A stretch of 64,000 bases of DNA from SCGC-AAA076-P13 sp964276235 (GCA_964276235.1 CAXYEK010000001.1:620001-684000); one strand, 5' to 3'; positions 41,877-52,611 are shown, numbered from the stretch's first letter. Program-made: numbers and translations. The notes: a model not told the origin generated them from the letters alone.

Positions 41877-43142
41877 TTGGATAAAATTCAATCATTAACA
41901 GGGATGCTCGATCTTTATGAAGATGGAGATAATACTAACTTATCAAGTAAGATTTTCGAAACGGAAAGAAGGATAAAAAAAATATTCTCTAGCTACCAGT
42001 TAAATGAGATAAGAACCCCAGCTTTAGAGGATACAAATCTATTTAAAAGATCTGTCGGCGATGTTTCAGATATTGTTAACAAAGAAATTTATTCTTTCAA
42101 TGATAGAAATGATAAGAGTATTGCACTTAGACCAGAAGGAACAGCGAGCGTAATCAGGGCAATAATAGAAAAGAAACTTGACCAATCAACTCATAAGTTA
42201 TGGTACATGGGTCCAATGTGGAGGTATGAAAGACCCCAAAAAGGAAGATACAGACAATTCTATCAAGCAGGAATTGAAATTCTTGGATATAAAGAAGGCT
42301 CACCTGAGTTTGAAATGATTTCTATTATTTGCTCAATTATTAAAGAATTTAACCTTCAGAATTGTCACATAAAGATAAATCATCTAGGAAGCCAAGAAAA
42401 TAAAGAAGCATATTGCAAGGCGTTGACTGATTATCTAGCCCCATTTAAGGATAAGCTAGATTCAAAAGATCTGGAAAGATTGGCAAGGAATCCACTAAGA
42501 GTTCTTGATAGTAAAAATGAAGAAACTAAATTACTTTTGAAAGATGCTCCTTCAATCAAAATATTTTTTGGAGCCATCAGCACTTAAATTGTTAGATGAT
42601 ATAAAAAATCAATTTGGTGATATCTGTTCTATCGAAATAGACCATTCTTTAGTTAGAGGGTTAGATTATTATTCTGGTTTTGTTTTTGAAGCTATTTCAT
42701 CAAATTTAGGAGCTCAGGATTCTTTTCTTGGGGGAGGACGATACGATCATCTTTGCTCTAAGCTTGGTGGTAAGAATTTACCCTCTATAGGAATGGCAAT
42801 TGGCATAGAAAGATTTGCAAGCCTTATTCAAGATTTCACCATGCCAAATAAATTAGTTTCATTTATCACTCTTACTAGTAATTTAGAGCCAAAAACATAT
42901 AAAATAGCCCACCAACTTAGGTCTATAAATAAAAATGTTATTTTAGATACCGAATTAGCTGAAGGCAGCTTGAAGGCTAAGCTAAGAAGAGCAAATAAAA
43001 ATAATTCAGACTTTCGTTATTATTATTGGAGAAGAAGAATTAGCAGCACGGGACTGCAGTTATTAAGCCTTTAAAAGATGAACTAGAAGAACAGAAAATT
43101 GTCTCAATTGAAGAGCTATTTAGTTTTTATAAAACTATATAA
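41877..43142 (+). CDS. hisS: Histidyl-tRNA synthetase, frame broken three times
   Basis: Class II synthetase charging tRNA-His. TTG 41877 is the start, with SD AAGGAG (41866-41871). Motif 2 (WRYERPQKGRYRQFYQ), the histidine A box (RGLDYYSGFVFE) and motif 3 (IGMAIGIERFA) are intact. The frame is lost at about 42557-42569 (C or T6 run), 43012-43015 (CTTTCG) and 43049-43052 (CACGGG), each by one surplus base. Restored, the chain is about 420 residues and ends in FVIIIGEEELA, TAVIKPLKDE and EELFSFYKTI, as expected. Three lesions in an essential gene argue for sequence error over decay. Confidence 0.94.
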
Positions 43143-43157
43143 ATTAAGGAAATTATT

Positions 43158-43803
43158 ATGAACGAAGTTTTTGAAAACAATATGAAATTTGCACCTTTAC
43201 TAAAATTCTATTATCGATACAAAGTAATAATTCTTTCCTCCTTATTTGCTGTCATTACTATCACTGCTATTAGTTTATTTCTTTCAGCAGCATCTGAAAG
43301 AAATCATGAAAAGGCTGCTGTTATATATAACGATTGGGTTGAGGAAGTCTCCCAAGTTGAAAGTGATAAAAGTAAAGCTGATGAACTGCTTAATGAGCTA
43401 ATAACCTCTTATAAAAAAACAGGTTATACAAAATTAGCTTTATTAAGTTCAGCGTCCATGAGCGCAAGAGATGGAGAAAATGAAGAAAGCTCTTGAAAGT
43501 TTTATTATCCTAGTAAATTTAACTGATGGCTTCAGATCTAATAAGCTTTACAACAAGCTAGCCAGAGTTAGTTCTGCAAGGTTATTGTCTTCTGATAAGC
43601 AATATGACGCAGCTTTGAATATGCTTGAAAAGTATTCATCTAAATCAACTGATGCCTACATACATGAGCTTACTGGAGATATATTACTGAAGAAAAATGA
43701 GGTATTGCTTGCTAAAAATCAATATTTATCAGCAAAAGATAAATACATTGATGAGGCTTCTCAATCGATCATTTCAATGAAGCTAGCAAATATAGAATCG
43801 TAA
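43158..43803 (+). CDS. yfgM: YfgM-like TPR membrane protein, frame broken once
   Basis: Inner-membrane protein with a cytoplasmic tail, one membrane helix (about 22-43) and a periplasmic TPR region; in E. coli it is an ancillary SecYEG/PpiD partner. The frame changes at about 43486-43490 (GAAGAAAGCTC) by one surplus base. The first part ends at 43496, and the second (ALESFIILVNLTDGFRSN in the restored frame) continues to 43803. Restored length is about 214 residues. The hisS-yfgM-bamB-der order identifies it. Confidence 0.85.
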
Positions 43804-43805
43804 AA

Positions 43806-44982
43806 ATGAATAATTATTTAACTATCTCATTTTATAAAAATACTATTTCTATATTTTTTATAGTAATTTTTATATCATCATGCTCATCAATGAGCTCCCT
43901 TAAATTCTGGGAAAGCAACGATGATGATGATCGATGCTCCTAAAGAATTAATCAAAATCTCGAACAATTTTTCGATTAATGAAGATTGGAAGATTTCTTT
44001 TAATGGAGAAAATATTTTAGGAAATTTTGTGCCAGCATTTGGCGGAAAAGATATATATTTTGCAGATACTTCTGGTCTATTGAATTCAATTGATACTTCA
44101 TCAGGTAAAGTTAATTGGGAAACAGAGTCTAACTTTCTATCTTCTGGAGTCTCATCTGGTTTTGGTATCCTTATTGTCTCTGATATAGATGGAAATGTAA
44201 TCGCCCAAGATCAACAAGATGGGTCTGTGCTATGGACAACTAATGTAAAAGGAGAGGTTTTAGCCCCGCCTGCTATAAGTGCAACACATATTATAGTTAA
44301 AACTGGTTCGGGAGAATTGCTAGGTCTTGATAAAAAATCAGGTGAATTAAAATGGTCTTATAGGTCAAAATTACCTGCATTAACAATAAGAGGAAGTAGC
44401 AGCCCAATAATTGTTGAAAATCAAATTTATGTATCGTTTGATAACGGAAGATTAGGAGTTTTTGAATTAGACTCTGGTTTTCCCTTGTGGGATGGGGCAA
44501 TTTCATACCAATCAGGCTCATCAGAATTAGAGAGTCTTAATGATTCAGATTCTGAACCTTATGTTGAAGGTGGATTGGTTTATACAACTAATTATCAAGG
44601 CAATCTAAATATATTTGACATCGCACAAAAAAGATCTGTATGGTCTTCAGAAGTGTCGTCATTTTATTCACCAATACTAACAAAAGGTATGCTTGTTGTT
44701 GTAAAAGATAACTCAGTCCTTAAGTCATTCACCTTAAAGACTTTAGAAGATTCTTGGGAATCAGATGAATATAAAAATAGAGAGATATCTAATGCAGTTA
44801 GCTTTAACGGTAATCTAATATTTGGAGACTTAGAAGGTTATATTCATGCTGTTGATCCTCTTAATGGAAAAACTATTTCCAGAACAAGAATTTCAAAAAA
44901 ACCAATTAAAAAAATTATAAGCAGGAGTAATAACTTTTATGCTGTTGATGAAGGATTTAATTTATTTTCGTTAAGCATATAA
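43806..44982 (+). CDS. bamB: BamB outer membrane assembly lipoprotein, frame broken once near N-terminus
   Basis: BAM-complex lipoprotein with an eight-bladed beta-propeller. ATG 43806 opens a signal peptide with lipobox ISSC (Cys near 25). The frame stops at 43942, after a surplus C at about 43932 in a GAT repeat; dropping it joins the start to the main frame (DAPKELIKISNNF onward). The propeller shows repeated YFADTSGLLNSIDTSSGKVNWE and LLGLDKKSGELKWSY motifs. Restored length is about 391 residues. Starts 2 bp after yfgM. Confidence 0.92.
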
Positions 44983-44995
44983 ATGTTAATTAATC

Positions 44996-46381
44996 ATGTT
45001 TACTTCAATAGCAATAATAGGTAGGCCAAACGTTGGCAAATCTACACTCTTTAATAAACTAACTAAATCTCGCAAAGCAATAGTTTCAGATTTTTCTGGT
45101 CTTACTAAAGATAGAAATCATGGCTATATTACATTTGGAGCAGAAAAAAGCTTAATAATTGATACAGGCGGCATTGCTCAAGATGAGTCATTACTTAAAG
45201 AAGACATTGCTGAACAAGCTTGGATAGCAGCTGAAGAATCAAGTTTAATAATTTTTTTATTAGATGGTTCCGAGAGTCTTAATAAAGAAGACTTAGATAT
45301 CTTAACTAGATTAAGAAAACTTAATAAAAAATTTATAACGGTTCTTAATAAAATTGATAAAAAAACTAATTCTCTTGTAAAAGAAGATCTTATCAAAAAA
45401 GGGATTAGTGAATATTTTGAAATTAGTGCAGAACACTCAAGAAATATAACTGATCTAAGGACTTTTATAAAAGACTCTCTTCCAGAAAAGCAATATACAA
45501 GTCCCGAAGGAAAAAAAATTGCTGTATTGGGAAGACCTAACGCAGGTAAATCTACTTTTATAAATAAGTTCATAAACGAAGATAGGCTTATTGTTTCTGA
45601 AATTGCTGGAACAACTATTGATGCTATAAGCATTCCCTTTACGGTTGATGATCAAGATTTTATTTTTATAGACACTGCTGGAATTAGAAAAGGATATAAG
45701 AATAATCATAAAGTTGAGTATTTTTCTTATGTAAGAGCAATGCACTCTGTTGAAGAATGTGATGTTGTTATTTTTATATGCGATGCTCAAGAAGGTATCG
45801 TAGATCAGGACTTAAAAATAATTAATATGGTATGTGAGATGGGTAAACCCATTGTAATTGCCTTGAATAAAATAGATTTACTAACAAAAAAAGAAAAAGA
45901 CGAAATTTATGAAACAAAAAGGGCTCAATCTAATTTTGTTGCTGACTTCATAAAGTTAGAGATATCAGGAATAAAGGGGCTTGGCTTTAAAAGATTATTC
46001 AGAATAACAAATAATATAATTGAAACATCCCAAAAGAAATACATAACTTCTTACTTAAATAAGTTGTTAAATAAATTTATAGAGCAGAGTGCCCCTCCAT
46101 CAGTTGCTGGAAGACAACTAAAATTAAAGCAGGTTCATTTTGGTGGAATTAATCCTACTACTCTTATTATTCATTCTAATCAGGATAAAAAAATACCTCA
46201 AAATTATAAAAAATATCTAGAGAACTCATTTAGATCTGCATTAAAACTTGAGAGTATTCAACTAAAACTAATTTTTAGAAAATCTGATAACCCATTTGAG
46301 GGAAAAATTAACAAATTATCTGACAGGCAGATTAAGAAAAGACAAAGACTCATTAAGCATACAAAAAAAAATAAAAAGTAA
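44996..46381 (+). CDS. der: Ribosome biogenesis GTPase Der (EngA)
   Basis: Essential 50S assembly GTPase with two tandem G domains. The 461 residues contain P-loops GRPNVGKST (~8) and GRPNAGKST (~178), switch/G3 DTGG and DTAGI, NKID twice, and a C-terminal KH-like domain (QLKLKQVHFGGINPTTLIIHSN). Standard neighbour of bamB. An 87-bp gap to sdhC follows. Confidence 0.98.
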   Translation: MFTSIAIIGRPNVGKSTLFNKLTKSRKAIVSDFSGLTKDRNHGYITFGAEKSLIIDTGGIAQDESLLKEDIAEQAWIAAEESSLIIFLLDGSESLNKEDLDILTRLRKLNKKFITVLNKIDKKTNSLVKEDLIKKGISEYFEISAEHSRNITDLRTFIKDSLPEKQYTSPEGKKIAVLGRPNAGKSTFINKFINEDRLIVSEIAGTTIDAISIPFTVDDQDFIFIDTAGIRKGYKNNHKVEYFSYVRAMHSVEECDVVIFICDAQEGIVDQDLKIINMVCEMGKPIVIALNKIDLLTKKEKDEIYETKRAQSNFVADFIKLEISGIKGLGFKRLFRITNNIIETSQKKYITSYLNKLLNKFIEQSAPPSVAGRQLKLKQVHFGGINPTTLIIHSNQDKKIPQNYKKYLENSFRSALKLESIQLKLIFRKSDNPFEGKINKLSDRQIKKRQRLIKHTKKNKK

Positions 46382-46416
46382 TTTTGATAAATGAATTATC
46401 ACTTATCTATGTGCTG

Positions 46417-46422
46417 TATAAT
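46417..46422 (+). promoter_or_regulatory. Candidate -10 box of the sdh-suc operon
   Basis: A perfect TATAAT preceded directly by TG, 47 bp before sdhC. The only -35-like hexamer is TTATCA (46396-46401) with a short 15 bp spacer, so an activator or another start is possible. A small hairpin AGAC-ATTT-GTCT follows at 46444-46455. Confidence 0.4.
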
Positions 46423-46468
46423 GAGCCTAACTGCACAAACAAAAAGACATTTGTCTCATTAAAAAGTA

Positions 46469-46852
46469 ATGAATCAAAGACCTGTATATATTGACCTTAG
46501 AAAAATTAAATTGCCTATGTCGGCATTTTCTTCTATTACTCATAGACTATCTGGTATGTACATTTTCTTTGTCACGCTACCATTATTTTTAGGTATATTA
46601 TATTTTTCTACTTTGAATAAATCTAGTTTTGATAATCTATCAACTCATCTTACTAGTATTTCTTTTTTTTCTTGTTTTGTTCTCTTTAGCTTTCTGGTTC
46701 TTTGGTATCACATATTAACTGGCGTTAGACATTTAATTATGGACTTTTTTCACATAGGCGAGACTTTGATGGGTTCATATTACTCATCAATCTTTGTTTT
46801 GATTTTTTGGTTCTTGACCTCGGTGGGGCTATTTAGCTTTCTATATTTATGA
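46469..46852 (+). CDS. sdhC: Succinate dehydrogenase cytochrome b556 subunit
   Basis: Membrane anchor of complex II with SdhD, binding heme b and quinone. The 127 residues have three membrane helices and the family motif RPVYIDLRKIKLPMSAFSSITHRLSG, plus the heme-ligand region HILTGVRHLIMD. It heads sdhCDAB; gltA, the usual divergent neighbour, is absent. It overlaps sdhD by 4 bp. Confidence 0.95.
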   Translation: MNQRPVYIDLRKIKLPMSAFSSITHRLSGMYIFFVTLPLFLGILYFSTLNKSSFDNLSTHLTSISFFSCFVLFSFLVLWYHILTGVRHLIMDFFHIGETLMGSYYSSIFVLIFWFLTSVGLFSFLYL

Positions 46853-47211
46853 GAGGCTCATTAATATGGCATGCACAAAGATACAGTTCTTTAGTTATAT
46901 TGTTTTATGTCATCTATCTTTGCTATTTTATTTTTACGTTCAACGGATCAATAAGCTATTTTGATTGGAACTTGTTTATTTTATCCTTTCCAATGAGGGC
47001 ATTTACAAGCTTAGTTTCTTTTCTAATCATTCTGCACGCTTTTATTGGTTTGTGGACAGTAGGAACTGACTACCTTACAACAAGAACACTAGGCTTCTTG
47101 AACACTAATATTGCAAAGAGCGCAAACTTGCTTAGAAACTTATATTATTTACTATTCTTACTTATGGGATTGCTTTATTTAGTAGTCATCTTATATATAA
47201 TATGGTTATAA
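46849..47211 (+). CDS. sdhD: Succinate dehydrogenase membrane anchor subunit
   Basis: Second membrane subunit of complex II (120 residues, three hydrophobic helices). HAFIGLWTVGTDYL carries the heme-ligand His and the conserved Asp-Tyr quinone-site pair. The N-terminus RGSLIWHAQRYSSLVI resembles SdhD of Pseudomonas type. Starts within the sdhC stop. Confidence 0.92.
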   Translation: MRGSLIWHAQRYSSLVILFYVIYLCYFIFTFNGSISYFDWNLFILSFPMRAFTSLVSFLIILHAFIGLWTVGTDYLTTRTLGFLNTNIAKSANLLRNLYYLLFLLMGLLYLVVILYIIWL

Positions 47212-47256
47212 TAGATTATTATATTTATTTATAATGCACACTTTAATAAGGTATAA

Positions 47257-49044
47257 ATGAACAATAGTATTTTTACTAACAATATTAAAACAATCGAGTT
47301 TGATGCTCTGATTGTTGGTGGAGGAGGCTCTGGCATGAGAGCTTCACTAGAATTAGCTAAGTCTGGTTTAAAGACTGCAGTAGTATCTAAAGTTTTTCCA
47401 ACAAGATCTCATACTGTTTCCGCTCAAGGAGGAATTACTTGCGCAATTGCAAGTGAAGATCCAAATGATGATTGGAGATGGCATATGTATGACACTGTAA
47501 AAGGTGCAGACTTTATAGGCGATCAAGATGCAATTGAATATCTTTGTTCTGAAGGACCCAAAGCAGTTTTTGAGTTAGAACATATGGGGCTTCCGTTCTC
47601 AAGGTTTGAAAATGGAAGAATATACCAAAGACCATTTGGAGGCCAATCCAAAGATTTTGGTAAGGGTGGCCAAGCTGCTAGAACATGTGCGGCAGCAGAT
47701 AGAACAGGACATGCTCTGCTTCATACTCTTTATCAAAATAACGTAAAAGAAGGAACAAACTTTTTAAATGAATGGTTTGCTGTCGATGTCGTAAAAAATA
47801 GTAAGAATGAAGTTACAGGTGTTATTGCTTTTTCTATTGAATATGGTGAAGTTGCATACTTAAAAGCTCAGGCAACCGTAATGGCTACCGGTGGCGCTGG
47901 AAGAATATACGCTTCAACTACTAATGCATTAATTAATACTGGTGATGGCTTGGCTATGACCTTGAGAGCAGGATTTCCAGCTCAGGATATGGAAATGTGG
48001 CAATTTCATCCAACAGGAATATATGGTGCTGGATCTCTAGTTACTGAAGGATGTCGAGGAGAAGGCGGATATCTTGTTAACAAAGATGGTGAAAGATTTA
48101 TGGAAAGATACGCTCCTAATGTAAAAGATTTAGCAGGAAGAGATGTTGTTGCTAGATCAATGGTCCTCGAAATACTTGAAGGAAGAGGTTGTGGAGAAAA
48201 TAAAGACCATATTTTCCTTAAATTAGATCATTTGGGAGCTGATGTTTTAAATACAAAACTTCCTGGTATATGTGAACTCTCTAAAACTTTTGCTCACATT
48301 GATCCTATATATGAGCCAATACCTGTTGTACCAACATGTCACTATATGATGGGTGGTACTCCAACTAATGTTAATGGCCAAGCCTATAACAGGATAAATA
48401 ATCAAGATTCAATAGTGCCAGGATTATTTGCAGCTGGAGAAGCCGCTTGTGTGTCAGTTCATGGTGCTAATAGACTTGGTGGAAATTCACTTCTAGATCT
48501 TGTTGTTTTTGGAAGAGCGACTGGGATGTATATTCAAGAAGAGCTTAAATCTGGTGGAGGCGTAGAGTCCTCTTCAAAGGATGATATCAATGCATCTCTT
48601 GAAAGATTAAATTACCTAAATGAATCAACTGAAGGTTATGAAACTGCAACAGTCAAAAGACAACTGCAAGAATGTATGCAGAATTACTTTGGTGTTTTTA
48701 GAAGAGGAGATTTCATGGAAAAAGGATTATCAGAACTTAATGAAATTAGAGAAAAAGTTGAAAATCTTCACTTGAAAGATAAAAGTGATGCTTTCAATAC
48801 CAGCAGGGTCGAGGCTATTGAGTTACAAAATCTTTTCGAAGTTGCTGAAGCAACTGCGATTTCAGCTTTTGAAAGAAATGAAAGCAGAGGAGCTCATGCT
48901 AGAGACGATTTTCCAGACAGAGATGACGAAAATTGGTTATGTCACTCCTTGTATGATCCAATCTCAAAGAAAGTTTCAAAAAGAGAAGTTAACTTTGCAC
49001 CTAAGCAAGTTGAAGCTTTTCCACCCATAGTGAGAACTTATTAA
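47257..49044 (+). CDS. sdhA: Succinate dehydrogenase flavoprotein subunit
   Basis: Catalytic subunit of complex II oxidising succinate to fumarate. The 595 residues contain the FAD-binding VGGGGSGMRASLE, covalent-FAD His in RSHTVSAQGGI, the active-site QFHPTGIYGAG and HGANRLGGNSLLDLVVFGR, and C-terminal RGAHARDDFPDRDD. SD AAGG precedes the ATG; sdhB follows with no gap. Confidence 0.99.
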   Translation: MNNSIFTNNIKTIEFDALIVGGGGSGMRASLELAKSGLKTAVVSKVFPTRSHTVSAQGGITCAIASEDPNDDWRWHMYDTVKGADFIGDQDAIEYLCSEGPKAVFELEHMGLPFSRFENGRIYQRPFGGQSKDFGKGGQAARTCAAADRTGHALLHTLYQNNVKEGTNFLNEWFAVDVVKNSKNEVTGVIAFSIEYGEVAYLKAQATVMATGGAGRIYASTTNALINTGDGLAMTLRAGFPAQDMEMWQFHPTGIYGAGSLVTEGCRGEGGYLVNKDGERFMERYAPNVKDLAGRDVVARSMVLEILEGRGCGENKDHIFLKLDHLGADVLNTKLPGICELSKTFAHIDPIYEPIPVVPTCHYMMGGTPTNVNGQAYNRINNQDSIVPGLFAAGEAACVSVHGANRLGGNSLLDLVVFGRATGMYIQEELKSGGGVESSSKDDINASLERLNYLNESTEGYETATVKRQLQECMQNYFGVFRRGDFMEKGLSELNEIREKVENLHLKDKSDAFNTSRVEAIELQNLFEVAEATAISAFERNESRGAHARDDFPDRDDENWLCHSLYDPISKKVSKREVNFAPKQVEAFPPIVRTY

Positions 49045-49791
49045 ATGTTTGATAATAAGATAGAAGTTAGCATGTATAGATACAATCCTGAGCAGGATAA
49101 ATTTCCATATATGAAAAAATACAAAATTGATAAGCCTGCTAGGGACATTATGATATTGGACCTTCTTCACTTATTAAAAGAGGAAGATGAATCTATTTCA
49201 TATAGGCGTTCATGTAGAGAAGGGGTTTGTGGCTCGGATGGAATGAATATTAATGGAAAAAATGGACTTGCTTGTATTACTCCAATATCTTCAGTCATCA
49301 AAAGAAATAAAATAGAGTTAAGACCATTACCAGGCCTACCTGTTATTAGAGATTTGGTGGTTGATATGACAGAGTTTTATGCTCAGTATGAAAAGATTAA
49401 ACCTTTCCTTCAAAACGATACCACTGCACCAGAACAAGAAAGACTTCAATCCCCAGAAGACAGAGATAAACTTGATGGTCTCTATGAATGTATTTTATGT
49501 GCTTGTTGCTCAACTAGTTGTCCTTCTTTTTGGTGGAATCCAGATAAGTTTGTAGGCCCGGCAGCATTACTCCAGGCTTATAGATTCCTAGCTGACTCTA
49601 GAGATTTAGAAACAGTAGAAAGACTTGAAGCTTTATCAGATCCTTTTAGTGTTTATAGATGCCATGGAATTATGAACTGCGTTAGTGTTTGCCCTAAAGG
49701 TCTCAACCCAAATAAAGCAATTGGTGAAATAAAATCAATGCTTTTAAAGAGTAAGAAGAATATAATTACATCAGATGGAGTTCACCAATAA
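49045..49791 (+). CDS. sdhB: Succinate dehydrogenase iron-sulfur subunit
   Basis: Electron-transfer subunit of complex II (248 residues). The [2Fe-2S] ligands are in RRSCREGVCGSDGMNINGKNG-like segment (residues ~51-75), the [4Fe-4S] in CILCACCSTSCP and the [3Fe-4S] in CHGIMNCVSVCPKGLNP. Adjacent to sdhA and 12 bp before sucA. Confidence 0.99.
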   Translation: MFDNKIEVSMYRYNPEQDKFPYMKKYKIDKPARDIMILDLLHLLKEEDESISYRRSCREGVCGSDGMNINGKNGLACITPISSVIKRNKIELRPLPGLPVIRDLVVDMTEFYAQYEKIKPFLQNDTTAPEQERLQSPEDRDKLDGLYECILCACCSTSCPSFWWNPDKFVGPAALLQAYRFLADSRDLETVERLEALSDPFSVYRCHGIMNCVSVCPKGLNPNKAIGEIKSMLLKSKKNIITSDGVHQ

Positions 49792-49803
49792 ACAATTATA
49801 TTC

Positions 49804-52611
49804 ATGAATCAATCAATGGAAGAACTTTGGGGAAGTTCTCATATTTCAGCAGGCCATGCTGATTATCTTGAATCCCTATACGAAACGTATTTAGTAGATC
49901 CCGAAAGCTTACCTTCAGAATGGGTCGATTTTTTTAAAAACTTACCCTCTCAACCAAATTCAAATGGTGATGTTTCACATCAATCAATTATTGAGGAATT
50001 TAAAAATATACCTCGTGGTTCTGTAGTAGTTCAAGAAGGAGTAGATGAAAGACAAGGAAAAGTTATCAGACTAATTCAGGCTTATAGAAATAGGGGTCAT
50101 CAAGAAGCAAGATTAGATCCGTTAAATATGATGGATAGAAAGCCTATCGAAGACCTAAATATAGAATTTCACGGCTTATCTCAAGCAGACTTAGATGAAA
50201 AGTTTTATACAGATACTTTCTTAACAGGATCTGAAAAAACTTCATTGAGAGTAATATTAGATAATCTTAAAAAAATATATTGCGGAACTATTGGTATCGA
50301 ATATAACCATATTATGAACTCTGATGAAAGAAAATGGTTCCAGAAAAAATTTGAATCAAAATTAGAAAAATATACTTTTACAAAAGAAGAGAAGTTACAT
50401 ATTTATGAGAGATTAAATTCTGCAGAAGGATTGGCAAAATATCTAGCTGCTACTTATCCAGGAATGAAGCGTTTTGGAATCGATGGTTGTGAGGCTTTAG
50501 TGCCTCTAATCGATGCTGTAATTCAAGATTGCGGAAGTCTTGGCGCAAATCAAATATGCTTTGGTATGGCTCACAGGGGAAGGTTAAACCTCTTGGTAAA
50601 TGTTCTTGGAAAGCTTCCGGAAGAATTATTTTCTGCATTTGATGAAAAAGGAACCATTGAGGGAGCAAATACAGGAGATGTTAAATATCATCTAGGTTTT
50701 TCATCAAATATAAATACTAAAGGGGGAGAGGTTCACGTATCTTTAAACAATAATCCATCCCATTTAGAAATAGTTGATCCAGTAGTTCTAGGTTCTGTGA
50801 GGGCCAGACAGGATAGACTTGGTGATAAAAAAAGAAAAAAAGTTGTCCCAGTTCTTCTTCATGGCGATGCTGCTTTTTCAGGCCAAGGTGTTGTTATGGA
50901 ATCACTGCAAATGTCTCAAACTAGAGGATTTTATGTAGGCGGCACTATTCATATCGTAGTTAATAACCAGATTGGTTTTACAACAAGCAATAAAAACGAT
51001 GCTAGGTCCACAGACTACTCAACTGACGTTGCAAAAATGATTCAAGCTCCAGTAATTCATGTGAATGGAGATGATCCTGAAATGGTAGTAAATGCAGTAA
51101 AAATTGCAACAAAGTATAGAAATAAATTTAACAAAGATATTGTTATAGATTTATTTTGTTATAGAAGAAGAGGTCATAATGAAGCAGATGATCCATCAGC
51201 AACACAGCCTGTTATGTATCAAAAGATATCTAAACATCCACCTGTTCTTAATCAATATCAGGATAAGCTTATCGCAGAGGGCTGCTTTACAAAGGCAGAC
51301 GCTTCAAATATCAAGACAACTTATAGAAAATCTTTAGAGAGTGGAGTTAACGTTGCAAAACAATTATCAGATAATTCAAATGATTCGCTATGGTTCGACT
51401 GGACTAGTTATTTAGATGTTTTATGGTGGCCTAAAGTTGATACTACTTTTGATAAGAAAAAACTTGCTGAACTTGGCTCCCAAATATGCCAAGTACCTGA
51501 CTCATTTCAATTAGGCGTTCAGGCAAAAAAGATTTTTGATGATAGAAGAAAGATGAATGGAGGAGGATTGGAGATAAATTGGGGTTTTGCAGAAAATATG
51601 GCGTATGCAACACTTTTGTCAGAAAAATATCCAATTAGAATTACAGGACAGGATGTGAGAAGAGGAACATTTTCTCATCGACATGCATGTGTTTTTGATA
51701 AAGAAAATGGAGAGGGTTATATCCCCCTTTCTAAAATTGCTAAATCAAATGATACCCGGTTTGATATTTATGATTCATTATTATCAGAGGAGGCAGTTTT
51801 AGCTTTCGAATATGGTTATTCTGCAACTTGGCCAACAGGCTTGGCAATTTGGGAGGCTCAGTTTGGTGATTTTGTTAATGGGGCACAAGTAGTAATTGAT
51901 CAATTTATTGTTTCAGCTCAACACAAATGGGAAAGACTTTCAGGCTTAGTGATGCTTCTTCCTCATGGTTATGAAGGGCAAGGTCCAGAGCATAGCAGCG
52001 CAAGAATTGAAAGATTTTTACAACTTTGTGCATCTGAAAATATTCAAGTATGTGTTCCAAGCTCACCATCACAGATATTTCATTTACTTAGAAGACAGGC
52101 TATACGTAAGATGAGAACTCCTTTAATAGTTATTTCTCCAAAAAGCCTCCTTAGAAATCCGAAGGCAACTTCAACTATTGAAGATCTCGTAGATGGCTCC
52201 TTTGAATGTGTTATTGATGATAATTTAAAGAATAAATCTAAAGTCTCTAAAGTTGTCCTTTGTTCTGGTAAAGTTTTTTATGATTTAAAAGATCAAAGAG
52301 ATAGTGAAGAAAAAGACAATATTGCGTTAGTTAGGATTGAACAATTGTATCCATTTCCATATGATGACCTTCAAGAGATATTAACAAATTATAAAAATGT
52401 TGATGAGGTGGTTTGGTGTCAAGAAGAACCAGCTAATCAAGGTGCTTGGTTTAGCCATAGGCACAGAATACAGAGGGTTTTGGATAGATTTGATGATAAT
52501 AAAAAACATATTAAACTCATTAGCAGACCAGCGGCAGCTGCCCCTGCAGTGGGTATGATGAAATTACATCTTGAACAGCAAGCAAAAATAGTTAAAGAGG
52601 CTTTAGAATAA
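49804..52611 (+). CDS. sucA: 2-oxoglutarate dehydrogenase E1 component
   Basis: Thiamine-diphosphate-dependent decarboxylase of the OGDH complex, 935 residues as usual. The N-terminal SHISAGHADYLESLYETY may bind E2. MAHRGRLNLLVNVLGK, HGDAAFSGQG and NNQIGFTTS mark the ThDP region, and FSHRHACVFD, HGYEGQGPEHSSARIERFLQ the C-terminal transketolase part. It is followed by sucB after 3 bp. Confidence 0.99.
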   Translation: MNQSMEELWGSSHISAGHADYLESLYETYLVDPESLPSEWVDFFKNLPSQPNSNGDVSHQSIIEEFKNIPRGSVVVQEGVDERQGKVIRLIQAYRNRGHQEARLDPLNMMDRKPIEDLNIEFHGLSQADLDEKFYTDTFLTGSEKTSLRVILDNLKKIYCGTIGIEYNHIMNSDERKWFQKKFESKLEKYTFTKEEKLHIYERLNSAEGLAKYLAATYPGMKRFGIDGCEALVPLIDAVIQDCGSLGANQICFGMAHRGRLNLLVNVLGKLPEELFSAFDEKGTIEGANTGDVKYHLGFSSNINTKGGEVHVSLNNNPSHLEIVDPVVLGSVRARQDRLGDKKRKKVVPVLLHGDAAFSGQGVVMESLQMSQTRGFYVGGTIHIVVNNQIGFTTSNKNDARSTDYSTDVAKMIQAPVIHVNGDDPEMVVNAVKIATKYRNKFNKDIVIDLFCYRRRGHNEADDPSATQPVMYQKISKHPPVLNQYQDKLIAEGCFTKADASNIKTTYRKSLESGVNVAKQLSDNSNDSLWFDWTSYLDVLWWPKVDTTFDKKKLAELGSQICQVPDSFQLGVQAKKIFDDRRKMNGGGLEINWGFAENMAYATLLSEKYPIRITGQDVRRGTFSHRHACVFDKENGEGYIPLSKIAKSNDTRFDIYDSLLSEEAVLAFEYGYSATWPTGLAIWEAQFGDFVNGAQVVIDQFIVSAQHKWERLSGLVMLLPHGYEGQGPEHSSARIERFLQLCASENIQVCVPSSPSQIFHLLRRQAIRKMRTPLIVISPKSLLRNPKATSTIEDLVDGSFECVIDDNLKNKSKVSKVVLCSGKVFYDLKDQRDSEEKDNIALVRIEQLYPFPYDDLQEILTNYKNVDEVVWCQEEPANQGAWFSHRHRIQRVLDRFDDNKKHIKLISRPAAAAPAVGMMKLHLEQQAKIVKEALE

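Noticed and set aside
45178..45633. Minus-strand open frame of 151 codons
   Set aside because: Antisense to der, whose two G domains are intact; no domain or ribosome-binding site.
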